64,000 nucleotides of DNA, taken from contig CAVNZM010000001.1 in the NCBI GenBank assembly GCA_963693365.1, forward strand, positions 18,538,001 to 18,602,000. Reading direction: 5' to 3'. Each line of letters opens with the position of its first letter. Position 1 is the stretch's first letter. The notes beneath the pieces are model-generated. The model made no database searches. It saw only the letters and a program-made list of their open reading frames with translations, and was not told the DNA's origin. Position numbers and translations under genes: made by a program. The DNA is from Amoebidium appalachense (lineage: Eukaryota; Ichthyosporea). Positions 41,057-58,518 of this stretch are shown here, one piece after another.

Positions 41057-41245
41057 TCAGGATATTTGGCCTAATTTCTGTTTTATCTATCCTCTACGGT
41101 AGGCTGAATTTCTAATAGAACGTGTCCTCCTATGAAATCTAATTGTTCTAACTATTCCTCCCCCCCCCCCCCCCCCCCCCCCCCCCCACACACACACCCA
41201 CCCCCCCCCCCCCCCCCCAAAAAAAAAAAAAACATTTTTGCGTGT
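41057..41245 (+). repeat. Duplicated segment, intact (empty-site) copy
   Basis: From TTCAGGATATTTGGCC through TCTAATTGTTCTAACTATTC, a C-tract/CACACA run and a 14-base A run to ACATTTTTG. It is a tandem paralogue of 41356-41466 joined to 42324-42415, which is split by the LINE insertion. Confidence 0.75.
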
Positions 41246-41466
41246 GCTTGTGGCCCCCCGTCCCCCGACCAAATATCCTGAACCCCTCCCCCCCCTCCTT
41301 GAGGCTCGATTGACTTAAGTTGGGGGGGGGAGCTGGAGGGGGGGGTGGGGGGTGGGGGTTCAGGATAGTTGGCCAGATTTCTGTTGTATCTATCCTCTAC
41401 GGTAGGCTGAATTTCTAATAGAACGTGTCCTCCTATGAAATCTAATTGTTCTGACCATTCCTCCCC

Positions 41467-42323
41467 CTCACCCCAAGACCCCCACGGCACAACACCGGCA
41501 GATAGCCAACACGGCCACCTCCCAGTGCGATTGGCTCAAGTGGATCGGAGGGCAGCCCGGCCCACCTGACTCCGAGGACATCACGTGGGTCATACGGGGT
41601 TTCTGCCCACGATCCGTGGGGCCCCAACTAACAGACCTCGGCACCTCCGAGCCCACAGCACGTGCCATTTTTGCCAAAATAACCGTAGAACTGCAAACTT
41701 TCTTCTATACTAAAATATGGACACCACGTAACACGACCCTCCCACCCACACACCCCAATATGCACAAACACAAACACTCAAACACCACACGCAAACAGAG
41801 ACGTAGAGCCCCACCGAAACCCAAGGCACCCACACCCACACAGCCCACACACACACAGGCAGCATGCCCAACCTGCAGACACACACATAGACCAAACCAA
41901 CCATGCAACCCTAGACTCTTAGATCATTACACCGTAGCCACCCAATATGTACAACACCACATACTTTTAGGCAGCCACCCACCACCATCAGACCCCACCA
42001 TACACCACTATCCCCCGTAAACCCACCCACACCACACCACACATTCCGCCACTTTTGATGAACCAATGAGAGCCCAGTTTTCAAGTTTATTCGTAGGTTC
42101 TGAGTGGAGGGGAGGCCTGGTGCTACCCACCGGCGTGGCCGGGGTTGATACCCAGGGCAAAGTGTGTACATATAGTTAGGATTGTTATAGGTGTGTTAGT
42201 TTAGCTAATAGCATCGTAGCACCCTAGCTAGAGTACTGTCGGTGCTGGGTGGAAGACGGTAGTTCCCCTTGAGGGCCCCTAGGGGCACCTCCGGGAACAA
42301 AACGGGATTAAAAAAAAAAAAAA
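41467..42323 (+). mobile_element. LINE 3' fragment with C-terminal ORF and A tail
   Basis: A plus-strand frame open from about 41467 to TAA at 42020 encodes a C-terminal region: QIANTATSQCDWLKWIGG, TWVIRGFCPRSVGP, FFYTKIWTPRN, a Lys/Arg/Pro-rich stretch and a zinc-knuckle-like CPTCRHTHRPNQPC. The 3' UTR ends CTCCGGGAACAAAACGGGAT and an A tail (42309-42323). Flanks GACCATTCCTCCCC and AACTATTCCTCCCC look like a diverged target-site duplication. The RT domain is absent, so this is a 5'-truncated copy. The clade is not determined. Confidence 0.65.
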
Positions 42324-42718
42324 TAACTATTCCTCCCCCCCCCCCCCCCCCCCCCTCCCCACCCCCCCCCCCCCCCCCCCCCGCCCCCCCCCCCCAAAAA
42401 AAAAAAACATTTTATGTATTATGTATATTATGTATTTTCTGTATTACTATAGTAAATAAGTCTTGTTAGGAACAGGCTGGGATAATTCTTGTTTGCCCCC
42501 CATGGGGATGTATTTGATGTTTCAAAGTCAGGCTCATATATTTTAAGTTACCTAAAATGAGAAGGCATTAAGAACTCTCGAACTTTGAAAAGTAGACAAT
42601 AAAAACTAACCAGTTGATCCGGTTCCGTTTCAGTATAATGCCATTGTTAGTTTAAATCTATGATTTAAAGAATGTGTTAAATGTATCCACCGCAGACACT
42701 TTAAAACAAGGAAAACCT

Positions 42719-48018
<5,300 letters not shown>

Positions 48019-48123
48019 TTTGGCGGGGAACTGTGTGCACAAAACACAAGAAGGGGAGAGTTTGGAATGAGCAAGGTCGGTCTCGAGGAGATTATTTATA
48101 TCCTTGTCATGAACGGCGGCTTT

Positions 48124-48132
48124 GCGTGATTG
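48124..48132 (-). promoter_or_regulatory. CCAAT box upstream of the fumarate reductase
   Basis: The minus strand reads AGCCAATCAC about 110 bases before the start codon. This is a typical position for an NF-Y type site. It is recognised by motif only. Confidence 0.45.
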
Positions 48133-49129
48133 GCTGGATTCGCAAGGAAGTTTTTTCCCCCTACACCGATAAAGGGAGTTCATGATCACTGAGTTCTGCA
48201 TGCAGTCTCCAACGCGATTCAACGCTGACTAGCGTGTGAGAATCAGTGTGGCCTTGATAACATGTGCCTATAAAAGCCGAAAAAGTTTACAATGTTAAAT
48301 AATCAGCCCTAAAGGCTAAGAGTAGAAAAGGTATCTGGGTTTCCGCTGTAGACAGGTGCGAGTCCATGCAGTTGGTCTCTGGAGTTTGGGGAGATCTTTG
48401 GTTCAAACTTCGAATTCCAGGGCTTTCGATCGCGGTTTCGCTTCGAGATAGGTAGCACAGCACATAAATGAGAAAAAAGAAATCCTCTGCATGGAAACAC
48501 ATAAAGCGAACCACTAACAGTCTATAAAAAGTTACTTTCACGACCATTACACTACTGGTATAGACATAGGGAATGGATAAAGCTACCGAGTACTGTGTCC
48601 CAGTGCTCGCCAAGTCGAAGACCGAAGTCTGCCGGAACTGGTGCCATTTCATTGGCCCGAAAGAATATTCAAAGGCTTTATGTCATTTGTCATTGATGGA
48701 TAATGCACCGCTTTGGAATTGCCCAAAAAAGGCTAGACGAGAATGGGGCTGCGTCGGAGTTCAAAGCGCACTCAGTATGCTGGTGCGTCTAGCTATAGCT
48801 ATGACGTAGCTGATGGTTGCGCAAGCGATGCCTAGCCTTGACCACGGCGTGTATGATCTTGCCGGACTGACATCATTGATGGGGGGTTTATGCACTTTGT
48901 ATTGCTGCGGACATCGTCAGGGGCCCAAAGACCAATGCACCCCTATCCGTGCAGGTCTATCCGTTCTCCTTTCCCCAATGAGGCACAAAGCCTGGCAGAC
49001 AATAGTAGGGCCGGCTGTAGGCCACTTACGTAAGCCAGCGAGTACAAAGCCTTGGAGACTACTCATGCAAGGAGTCCCTCCATCGGCGCCGACCCCCATC
49101 CCATCCCCCTCCCCCCCCCCCCCCCCCCC

Positions 49130-49160
<31 letters not shown>

Positions 49161-50107
49161 ACCCTCCCCCCTCCCTTCCCCGCCTCCTCCCAAAACCTAC
49201 CCGCTTTCCGTATGGTTCATCCTAAGCTGCGAAAAATGCTGTATCGTTGAGCAAAACTCTGCACACATGCATACACGAACACAAACTTGCGCACGCATAC
49301 ATGTACACACATGCACAACAAGCCAGCAGAGGGATGTAGCACATCGAGATCGCAAGCACACACCTGCACACAAAAACGCGTGCGCACACACACACATGCA
49401 CATTCTTTCGCTTTCGCACGACCATGGTCAAAATTCCCGGTCCCTGTGCTGAACTTCCGGCGTTACAGAGCGCGAGCCCTTACTCATTACTCACGCCGCC
49501 ACGTTCGCGCTGTTCTGCTTGGCACAGTTGACAAGTATGTCAAGAGTGTGCCACAAATCACACGAGTGCGACGATTCATATTTACGGGACGCTAATGCCC
49601 CACATGAGTCTAGGTATGAGCCTGTGAGACCGCATGTCCCATGGCGGACGTGCATGCGTGCCCATGCTTTGGTCGAGTCGAACCTGATGTTTTCCTCTTG
49701 CTCAACCTGAAAGCGTTTGGTTGAACATGCTTACATGGACCCTGACCGGCAAAAGAGGGTTTGTTGCAAGTAAAGTAAGTGACCCCCTTAGGAAGACGTC
49801 ACTGAGCTTCTAGGCTTTTGCACACTGATATGCCGCCACGCCGCCAGATAGATCCGAATATTAATGAACGCAGTTGCACTTGCTTTTCGAATGAACGCAG
49901 TTGCACAGGAGGTGTCTGGTGCCGTAAACTGAGGGCGTGCACGGAGTGGGAGGAACAAAAAAAAAAAAGTCCCCTCTCTCTGTCTCACTCCCGCCCAAAC
50001 CTCTCCCTATCCCCATACTCCAACCCTACGTAGTATACCTCCCCCGCTTGGTTCAGCCTTGTGTGAGCGAGGAGCCACTGGGTCGGTATGATGTTCAGCT
50101 GATGCTG

Positions 50108-50156
50108 CGTAAACCAATCAGATGTAGCATTGATGCGATTTCGCCCAATCACAACT
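50108..50156 (+). promoter_or_regulatory. Paired CCAAT boxes upstream of MED6
   Basis: ACCAATCAG near 50113 and CCCAATCAC near 50150 lie 310-350 bases before the MED6 start codon, similar to the pair before the ankyrin gene. Confidence 0.4.
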
Positions 50157-50465
50157 TAGACCTTTCGTAAGGCTTAGGCAGTCCGACAGAGCTATCTGCT
50201 ATATCTCCTATTCTCTCTCAGTGCAGTGTGTTTTGCATTGCTGTGAACGATGAAGTGGACACTATTTAGTTTCTGTAGCCTTATACCTATGGTTCAGTTA
50301 ACACAGTTTAGAAGCAGGGCTTGTCATCTTGTTTCTGAAAAGTAGTCTTAAAAGGTGCAACGCTCACCATCTGGCAAGCCACGGCCCTAAAGCGACACCT
50401 AATATTTACTAGTACCTTTGAGCTCAGGAGTAGAGTGATACTGTAAACGGGTTTCCAAGTGCAAA

Positions 50466-52084
50466 ATGGAGAAAGGGGACATCGAGGAGGATAAGCTGCA
50501 AATCAGCTACCATGTACCAGACTTTGTAAGTGCCTGGTTGTAAAGGTGTTCGCTAAAATGATTTGTGAACGTTCATGCTTGAACAGTTTTGGGTTGCTCC
50601 TCGGTGCTTTGCTCTTGACTCTTTCCCTCGCATAATCACGAGCGAATCCTCTTTTAGGTCCCAGGGCACCGAAAATCTTCGAGCTCTGCCTTCTGCCCAT
50701 CCAAGCACACACCTTTTCCTCCACCCCCCTTCTCTCTTAACCCTGAAACTCACCCCCCTCCCTCCCTTCCCTCCTCCCCCGACTCTTCACACCTACACCT
50801 TTCCATTTTCTTCTTGCCTTTTTATTTACTGTGTGTGTACCATCTGTTTTACTGTGAACTTTCACAACACTTCCAAGCCACTCTGACGGCCTCTCCATGT
50901 GTTTTGTTTTCTTGCTTAAAAGTCTTGGGAAGCCTTCTTGTTGTCACTATGTTACCCGTGACAGTAGCCACTCTCTCTCCCCCTCCCTCCCTCTTCCTTC
51001 CTCTTGCTTCTCCCCCTCGCCCCCCCTCCCCTCCCCTCCTACCGCTGCCACTCACCCTCGCCTTTCCCCCCTTCCCCCCCCCCCCCTCCCCCCTCCCCCC
51101 CTCTCTCTCTTTCCTTGGCCCCCCTTCTCTCCACACACCTCAACGCCACCTACAATGTTTCACCTTAAAGGAACTGTTGGTCTTGCCGTGATGTCCGGAG
51201 GGTGGCCCGTTGGAACTCCCCTCCCCCCCCCCCCCCCCCCCCCCCACCCTCCCCCCCCCCCCTCCCCCCCCCCACCCCTCCCCCCTCCCTCCCCCCTCCC
51301 CCCTTCCCCTCCCCCCTGATATCAGCACCGAACTAACTGCTGTCACTCTTTCTTACAACCTCTCCGGCTTCTACCACTTGTAGTGGTTGTATCACTACTG
51401 TGTCTATCTGAGCCTGCGCCTGTCCTTGCCGATTGTAATTGAGCTTGCATTTTCCGGAAGTGTTTTTTTTTTTGGCTGGGAGAATCTTGGCTTTCGGCCG
51501 CACCTGCATTGTAGGTGTTGTGTGCAGGGTAGAGAGCACACCTTCCTTGGCTCGGGCACGGTGCTTTATTAGTCGCAAAGAAGGCCAGGATGCTTGTATG
51601 CATTTCTTATTTAGAAAATTGCACTGTATGTCGACCACCAATTATACGGCTGACTGGCAATGGGCTAAAAGCCAACTCCCCCCTCCCCCTCCCCCTCCCC
51701 CTCTCCCGCTCCCCCCCCCCCCCCCCCCACCCACACACCCACACACCCACACACCCACACACACACCACCTCCCCCTTTCCTCCCCCTCCTGTCACCAGT
51801 GTTGAATGATATACATATGTCATTTCAGTGCACCACCACTGCTCTAACCTCTAATCGCGTGGTTTATTTTTCCAGCCCTACCCCGTGGAGCATCAGACAA
51901 TAATGGAATACTTCTCTCGGTCACCGTTTTGGGACCGTGAGGAGAGCTGCAGCAATGCTACGTTCAAGATGCAGAACAACCTCATATTGATGCCCTTCCC
52001 CTCTGCAAAACAACCATGTAACTTACTCCCCATCCCCCCCTCCCCCCTCCCCCCCCCCCCCCCCCGCCCTCCCTCCGCCCCTCC

Positions 52085-52124
<40 letters not shown>

Positions 52125-52496
52125 AATAGCTCTCTCTTGCCCCAGTGGTGTCTGAAATGGGTTTTCAGCTTCAGGTGAACTGCTAGCATGTACATCTGTG
52201 CCTCTGCCCGTGGTGTGTGTGCTGAATGAATTTATAGGAAATGGCCCCCATTTAAGTTTCATGATGTAGAAAGTGACTGCGATTTGAGTTGGGAGTCGCT
52301 TTCGAGCAGAACCGGGATAAATGTGGGATTCCATGGCAGGTTGAAAAATGGTGGGGCAAAGAAAAAATTTCTGTTTGGTTGACTGTGTTGCCTTGCAGTT
52401 TACAAGGTCAGTGGCATCTATGAAGAGCCATTTCAGCCTGCCAACATGAAGTGAGTGACGTGTTTGTGTGTGTGGATGTGTTTGCATTGTGGTGCA

Positions 52497-52530
<34 letters not shown>

Positions 52531-52536
52531 CGTGTG

Positions 52537-52579
<43 letters not shown>

Positions 52580-52848
52580 ATGTGGGTGGGTGGGTGGGGG
52601 GAGATGTCTGTGTGGGTGGGTGGGTGGGTTGGTGGGTGGGTGGATTGGGGGGGAAGAGGGGGGGGGGGAGAGGGGGGGAGGAGGATGTAGCTGGGTGTGT
52701 GTTTGTCTCCCCCTCTCTGTGTGTGCCTGTGTGTTTTTTTCCTTATCAGTTGTGTACCTGGGTGTGTGTACGTGTTCGTATGTTTCCTTGCCTGTGCAGT
52801 AGCCTTGATCGTGTTGTTTGTGTAAATGTTTGTGCACCGAGTTCTTCA

Positions 52849-52895
<47 letters not shown>

Positions 52896-53543
52896 CACGT
52901 CCTCCCCTTCCGCTGCCACCGCCACATGCATTCGTGCGCACGAACCCTTGTTAAGAGCATTGACCTGTATGAATGTTGTTTCACCGTGAGGTGGATTGGT
53001 ATCGCACGATTTTTTTTTGGGTTGAATTACTAATGTTTAAATTTGACTGGGGCAGAAACCAACCGGACGTATTGGAATACGATGTGTTGGAGCCGGTGGA
53101 GAACGGAAACATGGAACCGATATGGGTGATAGTCAAGCAGAGGAGAGAGGACAAGGAGAATGGTGCGTTTTTTATTTTATTTTATTTATTTATTTTTTTT
53201 TTTGGGGGGGGGGGGGGGAGGTTTGGGGGGGGGGAGGGGGGGGGACAAGGGTTGGGAGGGGGAGTGGAGAGGAGAGGAGGAGGGAGGGAGGGAGAGAGGG
53301 AGGGGTGTATGGAAGGAAGAGGAGGGCTTTGCGGGGAGAGGATGTGTGTGTGTGTGTGTGTGTGTTAAGGCGTTTGTGTGTTGGGGGGGAGGGAGGGGGA
53401 GGAGGAGGGGAGGAGGGGATGATGGTCCGTAGTGTTGGTTTGGGTGGAGACAGTATGTTCTGTTGCAGGGCAAATAGCTTATGCTGGAGCAGCAAGCGAT
53501 GGTTTTTTTATTTAATTTTTATTTATTTTTTTTATATTTTTTT

Positions 53544-53579
<36 letters not shown>

Positions 53580-53657
53580 GGGGGAGTAGCTGTAACGAAG
53601 ATATGTGCTTATGTGTTGGGAGGGAAACAAGATATAAAGGAAAGCACCTCCTCTCTC

Positions 53658-53696
<39 letters not shown>

Positions 53697-53765
53697 CCCC
53701 CCGGTGTTTGTGTGCATCATGTGTGTCAGTGTGGGTGTGTGTGTGTTGGTTGGTTGGTTGGTTGG

Positions 53766-53805
<40 letters not shown>

Positions 53806-53931
53806 CTGTGCTGGAAGGAAGCAAGGCCGGGGCTGGAAAGATGGTAGAGCCCGAGTACAGAAGATCCTTTTTGGGCGCTGGGTTGTGGGTGGGTGGGTGG
53901 GTGGGTGGGTGGGTGGGTGGGTGGGTGGGTG

Positions 53932-53986
<55 letters not shown>

Positions 53987-54428
53987 ACACACACACACAC
54001 ACACACGTGGCGCCCGCGTGCACACAGGTGGCGCACGCATGTATGTGTGTATATCGGGAGTTTTTTTTTTTTTTTCTTTTTTTTTTTCTTGGGGGGGGGG
54101 GGGGGGGGGGGGGGGGGGATGTGTAAAGGAACAGGACCTTAAGCGTAGCTAGCTAAAACAGAGGGGGAAAGAACTTTGTAAGATGTGTTGGTGGTTGCTC
54201 ATATCACCCCTTCAGTTGTGTCCGAGGCCTACTTCTACATCATTAATCGCACCATCTACCAGGCACCGGATATGGCCTCCGTGCTCAACTCACGCATGGT
54301 ACTGTAACCTGTCCTTATTACCCCGCCCCCCTCCCCTCCCCCCACCCTTCCCCCTTCCCCTCCTCCCCGTCGGGTGCCCAAAGAACCGAACGAGCATACA
54401 AACGCTCACAGGCACCCACCCACACACA

Positions 54429-54467
<39 letters not shown>

Positions 54468-54592
54468 CACACGCGCGCACACACACACACACATGCAGGC
54501 ACCTACAAACACGAACACGTTTCTTTTTTTACCAAAATCAAGCCGTCGTTTAATTTAGTCAGATTCCTTGTAGCTATCCCTGACCGTACATT

Positions 54593-54631
<39 letters not shown>

Positions 54632-54682
54632 GCCGTCGTTTAATTTAGTCAGATTCCTTGTAGCTATCCCTGACCGTACATT

Positions 54683-54716
<34 letters not shown>

Positions 54717-55152
54717 TGGCGCCACCCCGCCCCGCTGCCTCCGGCAGCCTTCATTTCCATATGCACACACGACCTTCCCTTAATGTATGCCACCCACACA
54801 TTCTGCACCTCCACTTCACCCCTCCCCCCCCCCCTGCGCACACACACACACACACACATTATCCATTTTCCCAGTTCTTTGCGTCCCCCGTTTATTCGTT
54901 TGCGCATCTACCTTTCCACTTGCGTTTATTTACCTTCCCCCGCGCTTCCCCCCTCGCATTTTTTCATTTTCCCAGGTTGCTTTCCGTTCATGTTTGTTCA
55001 TTTTCCTGCTTTTCCCCTATACAGCTCAACATGCTGTTCAATGTACAAGAGGCCTTTGAGGAGGTGCAAAAATTCAAAGAGTTCTATCCCAGCAAAGGGT
55101 ATGCTTGGAAACCACTGGAGGGTGAGAAGAAGGAAGGTGGGTGGGTGCGCAT

Positions 55153-55189
<37 letters not shown>

Positions 55190-55635
55190 GTGGGGGGAGG
55201 GGAGGGGGGGGGGGTGGGGTGGGGAGGAGCGGAGGGAGGGGGGAGGGAGGGGGGGGGGTGGGGGGGGGGGGGGGGGGGGGGGATATACAAGGTTTGTATC
55301 GTCTTGTTTTTGTCTTGTTTTCTTGTGTGTCCTGGGCAACACTAACAGGGCAAGGAGTAATGAACGATTCAGGGGCTTGAGGAGGTGCAGGGGCAAATAG
55401 TATGAGCTATCGTTTGTCTTGTGAAGATGAATGTAGATAGGTATGAAAAAGTGCTCGTTGTCTCAGTGCAAACGGGCAACGGGCATGGGAGTACGCACGT
55501 TTCCACGTCTCCACATTTCCACCTTGCCACCAAAGTCACCACTCACAGCGCAATTTTATATTAGTCACCTCCGCTTAATCGTATTCAATATTCCATGCAC
55601 CAAAACATTTTACGAATACAAGATGCCCCCCCCCC

Positions 55636-55719
<84 letters not shown>

Positions 55720-56251
55720 ACCACCATTACCGCCCCCGCCGCCACACGTACACACACATACACATACATACACGCGTATACACATCCATACCCAAAAAAA
55801 AGAATAAAAAGAAGGAAAAGAAAAAGAAAAAAAAAAAAGAAAAGGGAGAAATCGACTGACCGTATGTACTATGTGCAGGCCCAGGCAGGGAGGACAAGGG
55901 CAAGCAGGAGACGGTTTCCTCACGGGCACTATCCCACGAACTCAACAACCTCTTTAACATCACATTTCACAAATACCTGCCCCCAGGCATGGGTATGCTC
56001 CTTCCTTCCCCCCCCCCCCCCCCCCCCCCCCGACTCAGACGCAATTGATGACTTGGGTCCTCCCTGAGGATGGGCTCTGCTTATGACGCATACTGTGCAC
56101 ATGGCTGATGTTGCATACTTGAATGTTTGCCTTTGCATGTGTCCTGCACCATGCTTCTCGTCGTGTATGCGTACTTTGTACCGTGTTCCGCATTCAAACC
56201 CCCCCCCCCCCCCCCCCCCCACCCCACCCCACCCCACCCCTCTCTCCCCCC

Positions 56252-56282
<31 letters not shown>

Positions 56283-56774
56283 CTCCCCGCGTTCCATGAA
56301 TAAAGTGTGGGCGGGCAAGCAGAAAGTGTTGGTGATGGTGGGTTTTTTTCTTTCTTTCTTTCCTTCTTCTTCTTCTTCTTTTTTTTTTTAAATGGTGGTG
56401 GTGGTGTTGGGGGGGGTGGGGGGGGGGGGGGGGGGGGGGGGGGTCTGCTGTCTAGATTATGATTGAGAGAAATGTTGTCGGGAAAAGCAATGAAGGACAG
56501 GGAGGGGATCCGGACGGCAATTTTGCAGATAGCCCCAACCTTCCCCCCTCTCCCCCTGCCGTGCCTTTCTTCCCCTCCCATCCTCTCCACCTCCTCACCC
56601 CTTCTTCCCGTACATGCTGCCACACCCACACCCTTTCCTCTCTCCTACGTCGCCGGACGTATCCTGTATCTCACAAGGTCGCATCTCACAGCCCACCTGG
56701 CACCACCACCCCCGGCAACCCCCGCTGCCCCTCCCTCCCAGCCCTCTACCCCGGCCCCTGCACGGGATGACGAG
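50466..56774 (+). CDS. MED6: Mediator complex subunit 6 (MED6), eight exons, 3' end unresolved
   Basis: Exons are 50466-50525, 51876-52017, 52399-52450, 53056-53162, 54216-54298, 55025-55121, 55879-55992 and 56692-56774, all phase-consistent, giving 246 residues so far, about the length of human MED6. The protein is part of the Mediator head module and links activators to RNA polymerase II. MED6 hallmarks occur in order: [15 protein letters not shown] with [10 protein letters not shown] near residues 28-58, then [33 protein letters not shown] with [16 protein letters not shown], and [17 protein letters not shown]. The C-terminal part is lineage-specific, with a Pro/Ala-rich run ([12 protein letters not shown]) in exon 8. 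No stop was reached: after GTGTGT at 56775 a further tiny exon near 57379-57391 is possible but not convincing. The ATG at 50466 starts the chain and is followed by a short acidic leader. Introns hold long G, C, GT and GGGT runs. Confidence 0.9.
52540..52660 (+). repeat. (GCGT)n and (GGGT)n arrays in MED6 intron 3
   Basis: About ten GCGT units (to about 52578) lead into imperfect GGGT units and a G-rich stretch, shortly after the 5' splice site at 52451. Confidence 0.85.
53885..53985 (+). repeat. (GGGT)n followed by (GT)n in MED6 intron 4
   Basis: About eleven GGGT units (53885-53930) run into a GT array and then a reverse CA array (53985-54006), which together form a potential hairpin. Confidence 0.85.
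54540..54716 (+). repeat. 90-bp tandem duplication with C tracts in MED6 intron 5
   Basis: Two copies of AAGCCGTCGTTTAATTTAGT...GACCGTACATTAGT (starts 54540 and 54630) are identical outside the C run, and each ends in a C tract of about 30 nt. The identity implies a recent duplication. Confidence 0.9.
56032..56198 (+). repeat. Dispersed C-tailed repeat, copy 7
   Basis: Begins GACTCAGACGCAATTGATGA directly after a C tract, contains GAGGATGGGCTCTGCTTATG and ends CGCATTCAAA before another C tract. It lies in MED6 intron 7, in sense orientation, and is nearly identical to copies 4 and 8. Confidence 0.8.
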
Positions 56775-56802
56775 GTGTGTGGGTTTGCACGTGGGTTGGG
56801 AG

Positions 56803-56804
<2 letters not shown>

Positions 56805-56873
<69 letters not shown>

Positions 56874-56885
56874 TGTGCGCGCGTG

Positions 56886-56925
<40 letters not shown>
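56805..56925 (+). repeat. (GT)n arrays after MED6 exon 8
   Basis: Two GT arrays separated by GCGCGCGTGCAT, about 30 bases after the GTGTGT donor of exon 8. Confidence 0.9.
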
Positions 56926-56930
<5 letters not shown>

Positions 56931-57249
56931 GGTGCGGTAAATTGTGTGTGGGTGTTTGTGTGGGCGTGTTTGTGGGGGGGGTGGGGGATACCACACGGCA
57001 AGCTAAAGTAGATGCCTCATTACTCAGGGTTGACTGTACACATAGCAGCTTATTGTGTTGGTTTTTGGCTGGCTTGTGCAATCATATTGCATCAATCGGT
57101 TCCTTATAACTGATTCCTCTCCCCACCTCCCCCCCCCCCCCCCCCCCCCCCGCCCCCTCTCGCCTTAATTCCTGTCCCTTGCACATAGACAGGTGTGAAT
57201 ATCAGCACACATAGCTCATTCGCAAGCACGCACACGCACACACGCACAC

Positions 57250-57302
<53 letters not shown>

Positions 57303-57645
57303 ACACACATACACACACTTGCTCTTTGTCATACCGGGACCTTCACCTTCATCGGGCATGTGCTGATTGATCCAACAGCCGGACGCCGAAGGTAAGGCAA
57401 TATGCTCTTGCCGTGGGCTTACTACGAACAGAAGATCACTAGAGAGCCCCAATACATTCACATTCACTTTGTTTGTGCGTGTGTGGATGCCCACCCGTGC
57501 GGGGGGGGGGGGGGGGGAGGGGGGGGGGGGGGGGGGGGGGCTGCTGATGTGCTTTCTTGTGTTGTGTAAGGGAAGGCCGTGGGATGAAGGAGTTATTATT
57601 AATATTTTTTTTTGTGTGTGTGTGTTGGGGGGGGGAGGAGGAGGA

Positions 57646-57684
<39 letters not shown>

Positions 57685-57800
57685 CGGGGTAGGTCTTAAA
57701 TGTAAACCAAGATAATCTGATAAAAGTAACCACCCCCCTTTCCCTCCCTGATCCCCCTCCCTCCCACTTCATCCTCCTCTACTTTTCAAAAGGGTCCAAA

Positions 57801-57838
<38 letters not shown>

Positions 57839-58024
57839 CTTTACTTCCATGCAACCGGGCATGGTTGCTCTGTGTCGTGCATCTGTAAGCACATACGCAT
57901 TTTTCGCTGCACTGCATTAGTTTGCACACACATATTCGCCGTTTTGCTCACCTTGCTTGCATAAGCAACCCTGCTCGTCTTTGATCAAGACGGGTTGACC
58001 CTCCCAAGTTCAGTTGATGCTGCT

Positions 58025-58218
58025 GTCTGAGTTGGAGAGTCGTATATGCGCGGGCTAAGGGGTCGAAACTCAGACGCAATTGATGACTTGGGCCCTCCCT
58101 GAGGATGGGCTCTGCTTATGACGCATACTGTGCGTATTGCTGATGTTGCATACTTGAATGTTTGCCTTTGCATGTGTCCTTCGCGTATGCGTACTTCGTA
58201 CCGTGTTCCGCATTCAAA
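58025..58218 (+). repeat. Dispersed C-tailed repeat, copy 8 (most complete)
   Basis: The 5' end GTCTGAGT (58025-58032) pairs perfectly with ACTCAGAC (58068-58075). Between them lie a box-A-like GAGTTGG and a box-B-like GGGTCGAAACTC. The body GACTTGGGCCCTCCCTGAGG to CGCATTCAAA then runs into a C tract. The hairpin plus pol III-like boxes suggests a tRNA-related SINE head, which is inference. Confidence 0.7.
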
Positions 58219-58482
58219 CCCCCCCTCCCCCCCCCCCCCCCCCCCCCGCCCTTCCCCCTCAAATTAGATAAACAAACAAACAAACAGACCATTAAAAACA
58301 TACATACCAACATGCTATATATTCGGCACCATCGTTTCATGCGCCGCCGCACCTACCCACACATCCAAATACCACAAACACTCCCCCCAGTACTCAAGTT
58401 GCCCGTTGAGATACTTTAACAACCCCAAGCCAGATATCATTTCTGTCCTCCTTCCCATGTTTCCTCTCAGTGTTCCTCAATA

Positions 58483-58518
<36 letters not shown>

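Larger units (their letters stand above)
48019..50465. other. Divergent intergenic region between fumarate reductase and MED6
   Basis: No gene is supported. A 78-codon plus frame at 48573-48809 has no motif. C tracts lie at 49108-49160. CCAAT motifs occur near 48128 (minus), 50114 and 50151 (plus), compatible with separate promoters for the two flanking genes. Confidence 0.45.

Noticed and set aside
54183-55400. 405-codon plus-strand frame, the longest in the window
   Set aside because: It is a chance reading through MED6 introns and exons 5-6, made of homopolymer and CA translations. The MED6 exon 5 and 6 reading frames differ from it in part, and splicing explains the region better.
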